Positions 14,813-23,941 are shown, counted from the stretch's first letter. The stretch is 38,873 bases of DNA from Curtobacterium oceanosedimentum (GCF_020297365.1 NZ_JAIXIG010000033.1:1-38873); one strand, 5' to 3'. Translations and numbers: made by a program. The notes: generated by a model not told the origin, from the sequence alone.

Positions 14813-15643
14813 TCAGTCGCGCCGCGCGCCGAGCACCTCGGCCTCGAGCCGGCGCACCAGTTCCTCGAGCTCGTCGGCGACGGCCGGACTCGCGAACAGG
14901 AAGGACCGCGTCCCCCCGGCCTCCCAGATCCGGATCGTCGCGCCGGCCTCCTGCGCGACGAGGGCGCCACCCGCCATGTCCCACGGGTTGATGCCGCGCT
15001 CGTAGTAGGCGTCGACCACGCCGGCTCCGACCGCGCAGCAGTCGAGCGATGCCGCTCCCCCGCGTCGGATGTCCCGCACCTCGCCGATGAGCCCGGCCAG
15101 CACCGCGACCTGGTCACGGCGGCGGTCGGCCGTGTACCCGAACCCCGTGGCCACGAGCGTCTCGGCGAGCGAGGCCGGCGAGCCGACCGTCGACGGGACC
15201 CCGTCGCGGGTCGCGCCCTGGCCGACGGCAGCGCGGAAGACCGTGCCGGTGGCCGGGGCGACGACGACGCCGGCGACGGGCTCCCACGTCATCGGGTCCG
15301 GGTCGCCACGGACGACACCGATGCTCACGCCGTAGTCGCTGCTGCCGTACAGGTAGTTGACCGTGCCGTCGATGGGGTCGACCACCCAGGTGAAGCCCGA
15401 GGCACCACGGGCGGACCCGGACTCCTCGCCGTGGAAGGCGTCGTCGGGTCGGGCGTCGGCGATGCGGGCACGGATGAGCGCCTCGACCTCGCGGTCGGCG
15501 GCGGTGACCACGTCGACGATGCTCGACTTCCGGTCCGCGACCTCGACCCCCTCGGACCGTCGCCGTGCGGCGAGGGCAGCGGCTTCGAGCGCGATCGACT
15601 CGGCGAGGTCGGCGAACTGTGCGGGCGTGGGTTCGGTGGGCAT
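14813..15643 (-). CDS. Inositol monophosphatase family protein
   Basis: Mg-dependent phosphatase of 276 residues, of the SuhB/IMPase/CysQ superfamily. The metal-binding motifs are complete: GEESG (72-76), VVDPIDGTVNYLYG (Asp89, Asp92) and NPWDMAGGAL near 217. These define the family, but not whether inositol-1-phosphate, histidinol-phosphate, fructose-bisphosphate or PAP is the substrate. The ATG at 15643 (MPTEPTPAQF) has GAGGA seven bases upstream; the longer open frame runs through the 25-bp repeats and is not likely translated. It lies downstream of tRNA-Tyr in the same direction. Confidence 0.9.
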   Translation of the reverse strand: MPTEPTPAQFADLAESIALEAAALAARRRSEGVEVADRKSSIVDVVTAADREVEALIRARIADARPDDAFHGEESGSARGASGFTWVVDPIDGTVNYLYGSSDYGVSIGVVRGDPDPMTWEPVAGVVVAPATGTVFRAAVGQGATRDGVPSTVGSPASLAETLVATGFGYTADRRRDQVAVLAGLIGEVRDIRRGGAASLDCCAVGAGVVDAYYERGINPWDMAGGALVAQEAGATIRIWEAGGTRSFLFASPAVADELEELVRRLEAEVLGARRD

Positions 15644-15655
15644 GTGCCCATCCTC

Positions 15656-15730
15656 GCGGAAACGCGACGGCCCCGTCCCTGCGGAAACGCGACGGCCCCG
15701 TCCCTGCGGAAACACGACGGCCCCGTCCGT
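15656..15730. repeat. Three tandem 25-bp repeats between tRNA-Tyr and the phosphatase gene
   Basis: Copies at 15656-15680, 15681-15705 and 15706-15730. The first two are identical (GCGGAAACGCG, then ACGGCCCCGTCCCT); the third differs at two bases. Each carries the sequence that forms one arm of the tRNA-Tyr terminator, so the array looks like amplification of that arm. Confidence 0.9.
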
Positions 15731-15744
15731 GTGGACGGGGCCGT
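15717..15744 (-). terminator. Terminator of tRNA-Tyr
   Basis: ACGGCCCCGTCC (15717-15728) and GGACGGGGCCGT (15733-15744) form a perfect 12-bp stem with a four-base loop, starting six bases after the tRNA 3' end and followed on the minus strand by CGTGTTTCC. Confidence 0.85.
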
Positions 15745-15750
15745 TCGAGG

Positions 15751-15835
15751 TGGTGGCAAGTGAGGGATTCGAACCCCCGAAGGCTACGCCGGCTGATTTA
15801 CAGTCAGATCCCTTTGGCCGCTTGGGTAACTTGCC
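15751..15835 (-). tRNA. tRNA-Tyr (GTA anticodon)
   Basis: An 85-nt class II tRNA with encoded CCA. Acceptor GGCAAGT pairs with ACTTGCC, discriminator A, anticodon loop CTGTAAA gives GTA, T loop TTCGAAT, and there is the long variable arm (about GCCGGCGTAGCCTTC) expected for bacterial tRNA-Tyr. Confidence 0.96.
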
Positions 15836-15880
15836 ATGCGCACCCAGCCGGTGTGATCACCAACCGAAGGCGCGCATGAA

Positions 15881-15886
15881 AGCATA
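15881..15886 (-). promoter_or_regulatory. -10 box of tRNA-Tyr
   Basis: TATGCT on the minus strand, 45 bases before the tRNA 5' end. No convincing -35 was found. Confidence 0.4.
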
Positions 15887-15959
15887 GCGGATCGCAGACG
15901 GTGGTCGTGACCACCGTGCGCCTGTCCACAGGACCGGAACCGGCCCTCCTGTCCGCCGT

Positions 15960-15965
15960 TAGGCT
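15960..15965 (+). promoter_or_regulatory. Leaderless -10 box of the YajQ gene
   Basis: TAGGCT ends 7 bases before the ATG at 15973, the same hexamer and spacing as for the aminotransferase gene at 9217. Confidence 0.65.
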
Positions 15966-15972
15966 GTCCTGC

Positions 15973-16461
15973 ATGGCAGACAGTTCCTTCGACGTGGTCA
16001 GCAAGGTCGACAAGATGGAGGCGGAGAACGCCCTCAACCAGGCCGCCAAGGAGATCGAGCAGCGGTACGACTTCAAGGGCGCGGGCGCCTCGGTGGCGTT
16101 CAGCGGCGAGGACGTCCTCATCAAGGCGAACTCCGAGGAGCGCGCGAAGGCCGTGCTCGACGTGCTGCAGAGCAAGGTCATCAAGCGGAACATCAGCCTG
16201 AAGAGCCTCGACGCCGGCGACCCCTACGCCTCGGGCAAGGAGTACCGCATCGAGGTCACGTTCAAGAACGGCATCGAGCAGGACGTCGCGAAGAAGATCG
16301 GCGCGTTCCTCCGGGCGAACGCACCGAAGAGCGTGAAGAGCCAGATCCAGGGCGACGAGCTCCGTGTCTCGTCGAAGAGCCGCGACGACCTGCAGAACAC
16401 GATCCAGCTCCTCAAGGGTGAAGAGTTCGACGTCCCGTTGCAGTTCATCAACTTCCGCTGA
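15973..16461 (+). CDS. YajQ family cyclic di-GMP/nucleotide-binding protein
   Basis: Protein of 162 residues, the normal YajQ (DUF520/UPF0234) length. Family landmarks: MADSSFDVVSKVDKMEAENALNQAAKEI at the N-terminus, RYDFKGAGASV, and the C-terminal VKSQIQGDELRVSSKSRDDLQ and PLQFINFR. Family members bind nucleotides, and c-di-GMP in some bacteria; in others they affect tRNA, viral or stress-related processes. The frame opens 24 codons earlier, but the ATG at 15973 matches the family and has a leaderless -10 box. It lies upstream of the cardiolipin synthase gene with a 44-base gap. Confidence 0.94.
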   Translation: MADSSFDVVSKVDKMEAENALNQAAKEIEQRYDFKGAGASVAFSGEDVLIKANSEERAKAVLDVLQSKVIKRNISLKSLDAGDPYASGKEYRIEVTFKNGIEQDVAKKIGAFLRANAPKSVKSQIQGDELRVSSKSRDDLQNTIQLLKGEEFDVPLQFINFR

Positions 16462-16505
16462 CGCGCGGCCCGCCCTCCGTCCCCCGAACCCGACACCGGC
16501 ACCCC

Positions 16506-17966
16506 GTGGAGCACTGGCTCAGCGTCGCGATCACCGTCCTGCTCGTCCTGCTGGACCTGGCGATCCGCGTCTTCTCGATCATCTACGTCCCGATCAACCG
16601 GAAGCCGCAGACCGCGACGGCCTGGCTGCTCGCGATCTTCCTCATCCCGTACATCGGCTTCATCGTCTTCCTGGTCATCGGGTCGACGAAGCTCCCCCGG
16701 GCCCGGCGTGAGAAGCAGACCGAGATCAACGCGTACATCCTCGAGCAGACCGAGGGCATCGAGCGGGTCCGCCGCGACCACCCCTGGCCGCTCTGGCTCG
16801 AGAGCATCACGAAGCTGAACCGTGAACTCGGCGCGATGCCCCTGGTCGGTGGGAACTCGGCCGAGCTCTACCCGGACACCGAGGAGTCCATCGCCGAGAT
16901 GACCCGCGCGATCGACCAGTCGCGCCGGTTCGTGCACGTCGAGTTCTACATCGCGACGCTCGACGACACCACGCGGCCCTTCTTCGACGCCCTGGCCCGG
17001 GCGCAGGCACGGGGCGTCACGGTGCGGTTCCTGCTCGACCACTGGGCGAGCCGCGGCTACCCCGGGTACAAGGACACGCTGGCGTTCATGGACCAGGCGG
17101 GCATCGCGTGGCACCTCATGCTGCCGCTGCAGCCGCTGCAGGGGAAGTTCCAGCGCCCCGACCTGCGCAACCACCGCAAGATCATGGTCATCGACGGATC
17201 GGTGGCCTTCACCGGCTCGCAGAACCTGATCGACGCGTCGTACGACCTCAAGGCGCACGTCGAGAAGGGCATGGTCTACAAGGACCTGTTCGCCCGGTTC
17301 GAGGGTCCCGTCGTCGCCGGGCTCAACGCACTGTTCGTCACCGACTGGTACAGCGAGACCGACGAGCTGCTGCTGCGCGAGAGCGACCCGGTGCAGCGCG
17401 CCGACCGTGGTGACGCGCTCGACTGCCAGGTCGTGCCGTCCGGCCCCGGGTTCGACGGTGAGAACAACCTGCGCTTGTTCAACGCGCTGCTCTACTCGGC
17501 GCAGCAGAAGGTGTCGATCACGTCCCCGTACTTCGTGCCGGACGACTCCATGCTCTACGCCATCACCACGACGGCCCAGCGCGGCGTCGAGGTCGAGCTG
17601 TTCGTGGGCGAGATGGGCGACCACGCGATGACCTGGCACGCCCAGCGCTCGTACTACGAGGGGCTCCTGCGCGCCGGCGTGAAGATCTGGCTGTACCGGG
17701 CGCCGACGATCCTGCACGCCAAGCACTTCACGATCGACGACGAGGTGTCGGTGATCGGGTCGAGCAACATGGACATGCGCTCGTTCAGCTTGAACCTCGA
17801 GGTGTCCGTCATGGTGCGCGGGCACCGCTTCGTCGACGCCCTGCGCGAGGTGCAGGACGCCTACAAGCAGCACAGCTTCGAGCTGACGCTCGACGCGTGG
17901 CTCGACCGTCCGCGGCGGTCGCAGGTGCTCGACAACGTCGCGCGGCTCACCGCGGCGCTGCAGTAG
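16506..17966 (+). CDS. cls: Cardiolipin synthase (phospholipase D family)
   Basis: Bacterial-type cardiolipin synthase of 486 residues. Two N-terminal transmembrane helices (about 5-25 and 37-57, with the family stretch INRKPQTATAWLLAIFLIP) are followed by two PLD domains. The HxKxxxxD signatures appear as HRKIMVID near 223-230 and HAKHFTID near 403-410, each followed by GS(Q/S)N. The enzyme condenses phosphatidylglycerol at the membrane to cardiolipin. The start is GTG without a clear ribosome-binding site; it may be made with the YajQ gene. Actinobacteria often use a CDP-alcohol-type synthase, but PLD-type Cls is common in Microbacteriaceae. Confidence 0.93.
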   Translation: MEHWLSVAITVLLVLLDLAIRVFSIIYVPINRKPQTATAWLLAIFLIPYIGFIVFLVIGSTKLPRARREKQTEINAYILEQTEGIERVRRDHPWPLWLESITKLNRELGAMPLVGGNSAELYPDTEESIAEMTRAIDQSRRFVHVEFYIATLDDTTRPFFDALARAQARGVTVRFLLDHWASRGYPGYKDTLAFMDQAGIAWHLMLPLQPLQGKFQRPDLRNHRKIMVIDGSVAFTGSQNLIDASYDLKAHVEKGMVYKDLFARFEGPVVAGLNALFVTDWYSETDELLLRESDPVQRADRGDALDCQVVPSGPGFDGENNLRLFNALLYSAQQKVSITSPYFVPDDSMLYAITTTAQRGVEVELFVGEMGDHAMTWHAQRSYYEGLLRAGVKIWLYRAPTILHAKHFTIDDEVSVIGSSNMDMRSFSLNLEVSVMVRGHRFVDALREVQDAYKQHSFELTLDAWLDRPRRSQVLDNVARLTAALQ

Positions 17967-18003
17967 CGCATCTGGAGGCGCGGCGCAGGCCCGCCAGGTG
18001 CGC

Positions 18004-19119
18004 TCAGCGCATCGGGACGAGGGACGCCAGGGCGCCGACCACCCGCTCGAGCGGGCCGCGGCCCAGGAACCGCCGCCACAGCATCGCGAAGACCACCGAG
18101 CCGAGGGCGAACCAGCCCCAGGCCTCCGCCGACTCGGGGTAACTGGGCAGCAGCGCGATCACCACGAGGTGACCCGAGTAGATCGTCAACGGCATCGAAC
18201 CGACCGCCGCGAGCGGGTACGCGACGCGTTCGGCGGTCCGGCCGCGACCGTCGAACACGAGCGTGCAGAGGGCGATGACGGCGACGGCCACCCCGGCGGT
18301 GCCCGCGACGTCGACGACCGACGACGAGTGGTCCCGCGGGGACAGGAACAGCTGCGCGAGGGCCTGGCCGGGGGTCGAGGCCTCGCCCGCGTACGGGACC
18401 CCGGGGAACGCCAGGGCCGCGTCGTCGGGAAGCGGGGCGATGACGGACCCGGCGACGTACGCGGTGGCGGCGACCAGCGCGCCGGACGCGAGCAGCACGA
18501 CCTGCCGGCTCCGTGCCTCCAGGCCGGCCCGGGCGACCGCGAGCCCGACCAGGACGTACGCCAGGAAGGTGACCACGGGGTAGACCAGGCCGAGCTGGAC
18601 GCCCACCATGCCGGCGCCGGCGTAGGCCGGCGCGACGAACAGCGCGGCGACGGGCGACAGGACGGCACACACGCCGGCGATCACGAGCAGGGGCACCGGG
18701 CGGAGCCGGAGCACCGGCACCACGAGCAGGAACAGCGCGCCGTAGGTCGGCAGGATCACGTACACGGGCGTGTCGAGGGCGATGAGGCCGAAGCCGATCA
18801 CGACGACGACCACGGCGCGGATCGCCAGTCGCGCCCGGATGCGTCCGATGACGGGCGAGCCGGGCGGGTCCGTGCGTCCGCTCGTCAGCCCGATGGACAC
18901 CCCGGCGAGCACCGCGAACAGGGTCGACGGGCGTCCGTGGGCCACGGCGGACCAGCTGGTCGGGTCAGCCCAGTCGAGCTGCTCCGCGATGCCGCCGATG
19001 TGGGCGGCCATCATGCCGAGCAGGGCGAGGGCGCGGGCGACGTCGACGCCCTGCAACCGGACGCCGGACGCGGGCACGCCCCGCACCGCGGTCGGCGGGA
19101 CGGGGCGTGTGCCGGTCAT
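18004..19119 (-). CDS. Membrane acyltransferase-like protein (heparan-alpha-glucosaminide N-acetyltransferase/DUF418 type)
   Basis: Polytopic membrane protein of 371 residues with about ten hydrophobic segments. The N-terminal motif GVDVARALALLGMMAAHIG followed by GRPSTLFAVLAGVSIGL is that of the HGSNAT-catalytic/DUF1624 and DUF418 superfamily, whose members move acyl groups across membranes onto sugars. A C-terminal DUF418-like part contains LAAVGSMPLTIYSGHLVVI. The His in AAHIGG is a candidate active-site residue. It starts seven bases after the stop of the ferredoxin reductase gene, so the two form an operon. Its substrate is unknown; cell-envelope glycan or lipid modification is a guess. 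It is convergent with cls. Confidence 0.8.
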   Translation of the reverse strand: MTGTRPVPPTAVRGVPASGVRLQGVDVARALALLGMMAAHIGGIAEQLDWADPTSWSAVAHGRPSTLFAVLAGVSIGLTSGRTDPPGSPVIGRIRARLAIRAVVVVVIGFGLIALDTPVYVILPTYGALFLLVVPVLRLRPVPLLVIAGVCAVLSPVAALFVAPAYAGAGMVGVQLGLVYPVVTFLAYVLVGLAVARAGLEARSRQVVLLASGALVAATAYVAGSVIAPLPDDAALAFPGVPYAGEASTPGQALAQLFLSPRDHSSSVVDVAGTAGVAVAVIALCTLVFDGRGRTAERVAYPLAAVGSMPLTIYSGHLVVIALLPSYPESAEAWGWFALGSVVFAMLWRRFLGRGPLERVVGALASLVPMR

Positions 19120-19126
19120 CGGTCGG

Positions 19127-20500
19127 TCAGCTCGACGGTGTGTCGACGCGGCCGAGCGACACGTCGATCATCTCGTCGCGCGGGACGACCTTGATGCGCT
19201 CGCGTCCGTCCGCCGCACCGAGCGCTTGCTCGTGGGTGTCGAGGGCGTGCCAGCCGTCGAGGTCCGTGTAGGCGACGCCACGCTCGCGGAGCAGGGCCGG
19301 GATCGCCTCGGCGGAGGGGTCCTCCGGGGTCCACCAGTTCGCCTGGTCGTTGACGATGTGCTGCACCGTCTCCATCGCGTCGGACTTGGTGTGCCCGATC
19401 AGGCCGACCGGACCGCGCTTGATCCACCCGGTGGCGTACACGCCGGGGACCTGCTGGTTGTCGTCGTCGAGGACCTGGCCCTCGTGGTTCGGGATGACGC
19501 CCCGGCGCTCGTCGAAGGGGACGCCGGGCAGCGGGGACCCGAAGTACCCGACCGCGCGGTAGGCGGCCTGGATCGGGATCTCGCGGATCTCGCCGGTGCC
19601 CTCGACGCCGCCCTCGCCGTTCGGGCGGGTGCGCTCGTAGCGGATGGCCGTGAGCTTGCCCTGCTCGTCACCGACGAACTCGACGGGCTTCGCGTAGAAG
19701 TGCAGGTGCAGGCGACGGCTCGCCTGTCCGACCTCGCGCGTGCGCCACTGCTCGAGCACGCGGTTGATGACCATGACCTGCTTGTTCGTCGCGATCGCGG
19801 TCTTCGACGCCTCGTCGTGGTCGAAGTCCTCGTCGTACACGACCATGTCGACGTCGCGCACCTCGCCGAGCTCGCGGAGCTCGAGCGGCGTGAACTTGAC
19901 CTGTGCCGGGCCGCGGCGGCCGAACACGTGCACGTCGGTGACGGGCGACGCCTTGAGGCCCTCGTACACGTTCGCCGGGATCTCGGTGGGCAGCAGGTCG
20001 TCGGCGTGCTTCGCCAGGATGCGCGACACGTCGAGTGCGACGTTGCCGACGCCGATCACCGCGACGCTCTCGGCGTCCAGCGGCCAGGTGCGCGGGACGT
20101 CGGGGTGGCCGTCGAACCAGCTCACGAAGTCAGCCGCGCCGTACGAGCCCTCGAGCTCGACGCCCGGGATGTCGAGGTCGGCGTCCTTGATGGCACCCGT
20201 CGAGAAGACGACGGCGTTGTAGTGCTTCTTGAGGTCCTCGAGGGTGATGTCCTCGCCGAAGCGCACGTTGCCGAACAGGCGCACCACGCCGCGGTCGAGG
20301 ACGTCACGCAGCGCGTTGACGATCCCCTTGATGCGCGGGTGGTCGGGGGCGACGCCGTACCGGACCAGGCCGTACGGGGCGGGGAGTTGCTCGAACAGGT
20401 CGATCGCCACGTCGTGCCCGTGGGCCTCGCGCAGCAGGATGTCCGCGGCGTAGATGCCGGCGGGGCCGGCGCCGACGATGGCGAGTCGGAGGGTGGGCAC
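19127..20500 (-). CDS. Ferredoxin-NADP reductase, FprA type (adrenodoxin-reductase family)
   Basis: FAD enzyme of 457 residues, full length for FprA of actinobacteria. The FAD-binding GAGPAGIYAADILL is at 10-24, PAPYGLVRYGVAPDHPRIK follows, the NADP-binding VIGVGNVALDVSRIL is near 148-162, and VFGRRGPAQVKFTP and the C-terminal YATGWIKRGPVGLIGHTKSDA are diagnostic. It passes electrons between NADPH and ferredoxin, e.g. for P450s, or for Fe-S assembly. Start is GTG with GGAG seven bases upstream. The acyltransferase gene follows at once. Confidence 0.93.
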   Translation of the reverse strand: MPTLRLAIVGAGPAGIYAADILLREAHGHDVAIDLFEQLPAPYGLVRYGVAPDHPRIKGIVNALRDVLDRGVVRLFGNVRFGEDITLEDLKKHYNAVVFSTGAIKDADLDIPGVELEGSYGAADFVSWFDGHPDVPRTWPLDAESVAVIGVGNVALDVSRILAKHADDLLPTEIPANVYEGLKASPVTDVHVFGRRGPAQVKFTPLELRELGEVRDVDMVVYDEDFDHDEASKTAIATNKQVMVINRVLEQWRTREVGQASRRLHLHFYAKPVEFVGDEQGKLTAIRYERTRPNGEGGVEGTGEIREIPIQAAYRAVGYFGSPLPGVPFDERRGVIPNHEGQVLDDDNQQVPGVYATGWIKRGPVGLIGHTKSDAMETVQHIVNDQANWWTPEDPSAEAIPALLRERGVAYTDLDGWHALDTHEQALGAADGRERIKVVPRDEMIDVSLGRVDTPSS

Positions 20501-20580
20501 TGATCGTCTCCAGTTCGTTCGGGTGGGGGTTCCCGGTGGCGTTCCGCGCGGCGGCCGTCCGGCCTCGTCGCGCGACGTGG

Positions 20581-21657
20581 TCAGCGGCTGCGGTCGACGA
20601 CGGAGTCGGCGAACCGGGTGAGCGCCTTCTTCACCGTGCCGTCGGGCAGCGGAGCGAGGGCGTCGACGGCTTCGCGGGCCCAGGCGACGGCCACGGCGCG
20701 GGTGGCCGCGGTGGCCTCGTGCTCGCGGAGCGCGGCGACGGCCGACTGGTACGGCGCGGAGTCGACCACGTCGTCGGGCGCACCGTTGACGTCGCGCTCG
20801 ATGCGCTCCACCAGGTGCTGCGCCGACGGGTCGGTCGCGGCCATCCGGCGCAGCTGGAGCACCGGCAGTGTGTCGACGCCGGCGCGCAGGTCGTTGCCGG
20901 CGATCTTGCCGGTCTTGTCGGTCGCCGGGGCGAGGTCGATGACGTCGTCGACGAGTTGGAAGGCGACGCCCACCTTCTCGCCGAAGGTGCCGACGGCCTC
21001 GAGCCAGGAACGGTCGGCGCCGGAGAACATCACACCGGCACGCGCAGCCGTCGCGATGAGCGATCCGGTCTTGTCGCTGAGCACCTGGATGTAGTGCTCC
21101 ACCGGGTCGTCGTCGGGCTGCGGGCCGGTGGTCTCGTGCAGCTGCCCCATGCAGAGCCGCTGGAAGGTCTCGGCCTGCATGCGGATCCCCTCGGTGCCGA
21201 GGTCGGCCGTGATCAGGCTCGCGCGGGCGAAGAGCAGGTCGCCGGTCAGGATCGCCACGTTGTTGCCGTAGGTGATCTGTGCAGCGGGCACCCCGCGGCG
21301 GACCGGAGCCTCGTCCATCACGTCGTCGTGGTACAGCGATGCCAGGTGCGTCGTCTCGATGCTCACCGCTGCCTTGACGACAGCGTCGGTCACGCCGTCG
21401 CCGAGCTGCGCGATGAGCAGCGTGAGCGTCGGGCGGATCCGCTTGCCTCCCGCGGACAGCAGGTACCGGCTGGTCGTGTCGGCGAGGGTGTCCGTCGACC
21501 GCATGGCCTCCTCGAGGCCCTGTTCGACGAGCTCGAGCCCGTCGTCGACGGCGGCGATGAAGCGACGGTCGGCGGGCGTGGCGAACAGCCGCTCGCCGAT
21601 GCCCAGCGAGGCGCGGAGGCTCGGCGCACGACGTGCGACCGGGACGCTCGGGTTCAA
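20581..21657 (-). CDS. Polyprenyl diphosphate synthase (menaquinone side chain)
   Basis: Trans-prenyltransferase of 358 residues. Both aspartate-rich motifs are present: DDVMD at 111-115, preceded by SLYH, and DDVID near 238. SAGGKRIRPTLTLLIAQL near 69-86 binds isopentenyl diphosphate. It should extend allylic diphosphates to the long chain (C35-C50) attached by MenA. The TTG start at 21657 has GGAG six bases upstream; the frame runs on into menG without a family match. It follows menG by 31 bases in the same direction, as in many Microbacteriaceae. Exact chain length cannot be read here. Confidence 0.92.
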   Translation of the reverse strand: MNPSVPVARRAPSLRASLGIGERLFATPADRRFIAAVDDGLELVEQGLEEAMRSTDTLADTTSRYLLSAGGKRIRPTLTLLIAQLGDGVTDAVVKAAVSIETTHLASLYHDDVMDEAPVRRGVPAAQITYGNNVAILTGDLLFARASLITADLGTEGIRMQAETFQRLCMGQLHETTGPQPDDDPVEHYIQVLSDKTGSLIATAARAGVMFSGADRSWLEAVGTFGEKVGVAFQLVDDVIDLAPATDKTGKIAGNDLRAGVDTLPVLQLRRMAATDPSAQHLVERIERDVNGAPDDVVDSAPYQSAVAALREHEATAATRAVAVAWAREAVDALAPLPDGTVKKALTRFADSVVDRSR

Positions 21658-21688
21658 GTGCTGCTCCGTCTTCGGGGGTGGGGACCGG

Positions 21689-22477
21689 TCAGTCGGCCGG
21701 GTCGACGCGCGGCTGCTCGCCGGTGGTCTGGTGGTCGCGGCGGGCCTTCGCCCGGCGGGCGGCGGACTCGCGCACGATGTCCGCGACGGGCTTGCGGCCA
21801 CGGTGCAGTGCGACGATACCGGCCGTCAGGTTGCGGTAGGCGACGACCGAGAAGCCGACCCCGCGCAGCCACTGGGTCAGCACCTGCTGGTCCGGCCAGG
21901 CGTCGATCGACTCGGCGAGGTACCGGTAGGCGGCCGGGTTGCTGCTCGACAGGCGTGCGATGCCCGGCAGGACCCGCTTCAGGTAGGTGCCGTAGCCGAC
22001 GCGCAGCAGGGCGCGGGGCGGCGTCGAGAACTCACAGATGACGACACGGCCACCGGGCTTGAGCACGCGCAGCATCTCGGCGAGCGCCTGCTTCGGGTCG
22101 TTGACGTTGCGCAGGCCGAACGAGATCGTCACGGCGTCGAACGAGTCGTCGTCGAAGGGCAGACGTTCGGCGTCGCCCTCGACGAAGGTGATCTCGGGGT
22201 GGCGCTCGCGGCCGACGGCGATCATGCCCGCGGACAGGTCGAGCGCGGTGACCTCGGCGCCCTTCTTGGCGAAGGCCGCCGCGCTGGTGCCGGTGCCGGC
22301 GGCGATGTCGAGGACCTTCTCGCCGGGCTGCGGGTCGACGGCCCGGACCGTGGCGACACGCCACAGCGGGGCGTTGCCCGCCGACAGGATGTCGTTCGTG
22401 AGGTCGTACTTGGCCGCGACGTCGTCGAACATCGCCGCAACCTCGTCCGGCCGCTTGTTCAGGTCCGCTCTGCTCAC
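21689..22477 (-). CDS. menG: Demethylmenaquinone methyltransferase
   Basis: MenG/UbiE methyltransferase of 262 residues, doing the last step of menaquinone synthesis with S-adenosylmethionine. Family blocks: [24 protein letters not shown] at the start, the SAM motif [36 protein letters not shown] and [15 protein letters not shown]. The GTG at 22477 ([10 protein letters not shown]) is 7 bases from TAGGAT, the leaderless pattern. UbiE also makes ubiquinone in proteobacteria, but all neighbouring genes are for menaquinone. It is divergent from menF and cotranscribed with the polyprenyl synthase gene. Confidence 0.95.
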   Translation of the reverse strand: MSRADLNKRPDEVAAMFDDVAAKYDLTNDILSAGNAPLWRVATVRAVDPQPGEKVLDIAAGTGTSAAAFAKKGAEVTALDLSAGMIAVGRERHPEITFVEGDAERLPFDDDSFDAVTISFGLRNVNDPKQALAEMLRVLKPGGRVVICEFSTPPRALLRVGYGTYLKRVLPGIARLSSSNPAAYRYLAESIDAWPDQQVLTQWLRGVGFSVVAYRNLTAGIVALHRGRKPVADIVRESAARRAKARRDHQTTGEQPRVDPAD

Positions 22478-22484
22478 GCGCTCA

Positions 22485-22490
22485 ATCCTA
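22485..22490 (-). promoter_or_regulatory. menG: Leaderless -10 box of menG
   Basis: TAGGAT on the minus strand ends 7 bases before the menG GTG at 22477; no ribosome-binding site lies between. Confidence 0.6.
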
Positions 22491-22604
22491 GAGGTCTCGA
22501 CCGAGCGTTCACCGGACCCACAGCCAGCCGGGTGGTGCGGCGCGGGTGCCGGACGACCGCACGGGCGGGTACCGACGGCGCGCGGCCCGTCCACCGACCG
22601 CGCG

Positions 22605-22610
22605 TAGCAT
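22605..22610 (+). promoter_or_regulatory. menF: Leaderless -10 box of menF
   Basis: TAGCAT ends 7 bases before the menF GTG at 22618. The divergent menG -10 box is 115 bases away, so each gene has its own leaderless promoter. Confidence 0.6.
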
Positions 22611-22617
22611 CGGGACC

Positions 22618-23877
22618 GTGACCCGAACCACCACGGCGGCGCCCCCGCTGACGGTCTCGACCCGGATCCTCGACGACCCGGGCACCGTCCTCCGCCACAC
22701 CCTCCGCGACCGACCGCTGGCCTTCGTGCGGAACGGCGACGGCATCGTCGGCATCGGCGAGGCGCTGCGGTTCACGTTCACCGGGCCGGATCGGATGCGG
22801 GAGGCTGCGGCGGTGTGGCGCGGTGTCGTCGAGGCCGCCACGGTGGACGACCCGGTGCAGCTGCGCGGCTCGGGGCTCGTGGCGTTCGGGTCCTTCGCGT
22901 TCGCCGACGACTCCGCCGACGAGAGCGTGCTCATCGTCCCGCGCGTGGTGATCGGCCGGCGTCGGGGCAAGGCCTGGCTCACCGCCGTCGACACCACCGT
23001 CGGCGCCGAGCCCCTCGGGTTCACCCGGACGTCGGTGCCGGTCCCCCACGTGGGCCCGCACGTCTCGGTCGCGCTCCGGCCCGGGCGCATCGACGAGACC
23101 ACCTACGCCGACGGCGTCGCCGAGGCCGTCCGCCGCATCGTCGCCGGGTCCGCGCAGAAGGTCGTGCTGGCACGGGACCTGGTCGGGACGCTGCCCGACG
23201 GTGCCGACCGCCGCGCCGTGCTGCTCGACCTGGCCGCCGCGTACCCGCAGTGCGTCACGTTCGCCGTCGACGGGCTCGTCGGCGCCACCCCGGAGACCCT
23301 CGCCCGCACCGACGGCACCCGGCTGAGCGCCCGGGTCCTGGCCGGCAGCGCGGCCCGGGGCACCGACGAGGTGTCCGACCGCGCCGCGGCGGAGGCCCTC
23401 GCGTCGAGCACGAAGGACGTCGAGGAGCACGCGTTCGCGATCGACAGCCTGCTCGCAGCCTTGCGTCCCCTGGCCACCGACCTGCGCGTCGACGCCGAGC
23501 CCTTCCGCCTCCAGCTGCCGAACCTGTGGCACCTGGCGACGGACGTGCAGGCCACGCTGCCACCGGACACCACCTCGCTCGACGTCGCCGACGCCCTGCA
23601 CCCGACGGCCGCGGTGGCCGGGACCCCCACCGACGTGGCCGTCCGGCTGGTGGCCGAGCTCGAGGGCGTGGACCGCGGCCGCTACGCCGGACCGGTCGGC
23701 TGGATGGGGGCGACGGGCGACGGCGAGTGGATGCTCGCGCTCCGCAGTGCCCAGATCGACGACGACGGGACCGTCCGCGCCTGGGCCGGCGCGGGCGTCG
23801 TCGCCGGGTCGGACCCGGCTCGCGAGGTCGCCGAGACCGCGCTGAAGTTCCGACCGGTCGTCGACGCGCTGGCCTGA
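22618..23877 (+). CDS. menF: Isochorismate synthase
   Basis: Chorismate-binding enzyme of 419 residues that turns chorismate into isochorismate, the first committed step to menaquinone. The C-terminal two thirds show [64 protein letters not shown] and [15 protein letters not shown], then [16 protein letters not shown]. These are the MenF/EntC/DhbC pattern. Isochorismate for siderophores is the other option, but it lies in the men cluster, between menG and menD. The GTG at 22618 is chosen from the -10 box. Confidence 0.93.
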   Translation: MTRTTTAAPPLTVSTRILDDPGTVLRHTLRDRPLAFVRNGDGIVGIGEALRFTFTGPDRMREAAAVWRGVVEAATVDDPVQLRGSGLVAFGSFAFADDSADESVLIVPRVVIGRRRGKAWLTAVDTTVGAEPLGFTRTSVPVPHVGPHVSVALRPGRIDETTYADGVAEAVRRIVAGSAQKVVLARDLVGTLPDGADRRAVLLDLAAAYPQCVTFAVDGLVGATPETLARTDGTRLSARVLAGSAARGTDEVSDRAAAEALASSTKDVEEHAFAIDSLLAALRPLATDLRVDAEPFRLQLPNLWHLATDVQATLPPDTTSLDVADALHPTAAVAGTPTDVAVRLVAELEGVDRGRYAGPVGWMGATGDGEWMLALRSAQIDDDGTVRAWAGAGVVAGSDPAREVAETALKFRPVVDALA

Positions 23878-23890
23878 GGCACGAGCACCG

Positions 23891-23941
23891 GCATCGCGCC
23901 CCGCCACCGTCGTCGCGCCCCGACTCCCCGGGGCGCGATGC
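23891..23941. terminator. Overlapping hairpins between menF and menD
   Basis: TCGCGCCCCG (23913-23922) pairs with CGGGGCGCGA (23929-23938). The nearly identical GCATCGCGCCCC (23891-23902) can also pair with GGGGCGCGATGC (23930-23941). The two stems compete for the same right arm. It serves the convergent menF and menD ends; 60 more bases with repeated GCGC sequence separate it from the menD stop. Confidence 0.65.

Noticed and set aside
15751..15835. tRNA-Tyr as an integration site for a mobile element
   Set aside because: tRNA genes are common attachment sites, but no integrase gene or duplicated tRNA 3' end was seen on either side.
16224..17873. 549-codon minus-strand frame opposite cls and YajQ genes
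   Set aside because: Shadow frame; both plus-strand genes are unmistakable.
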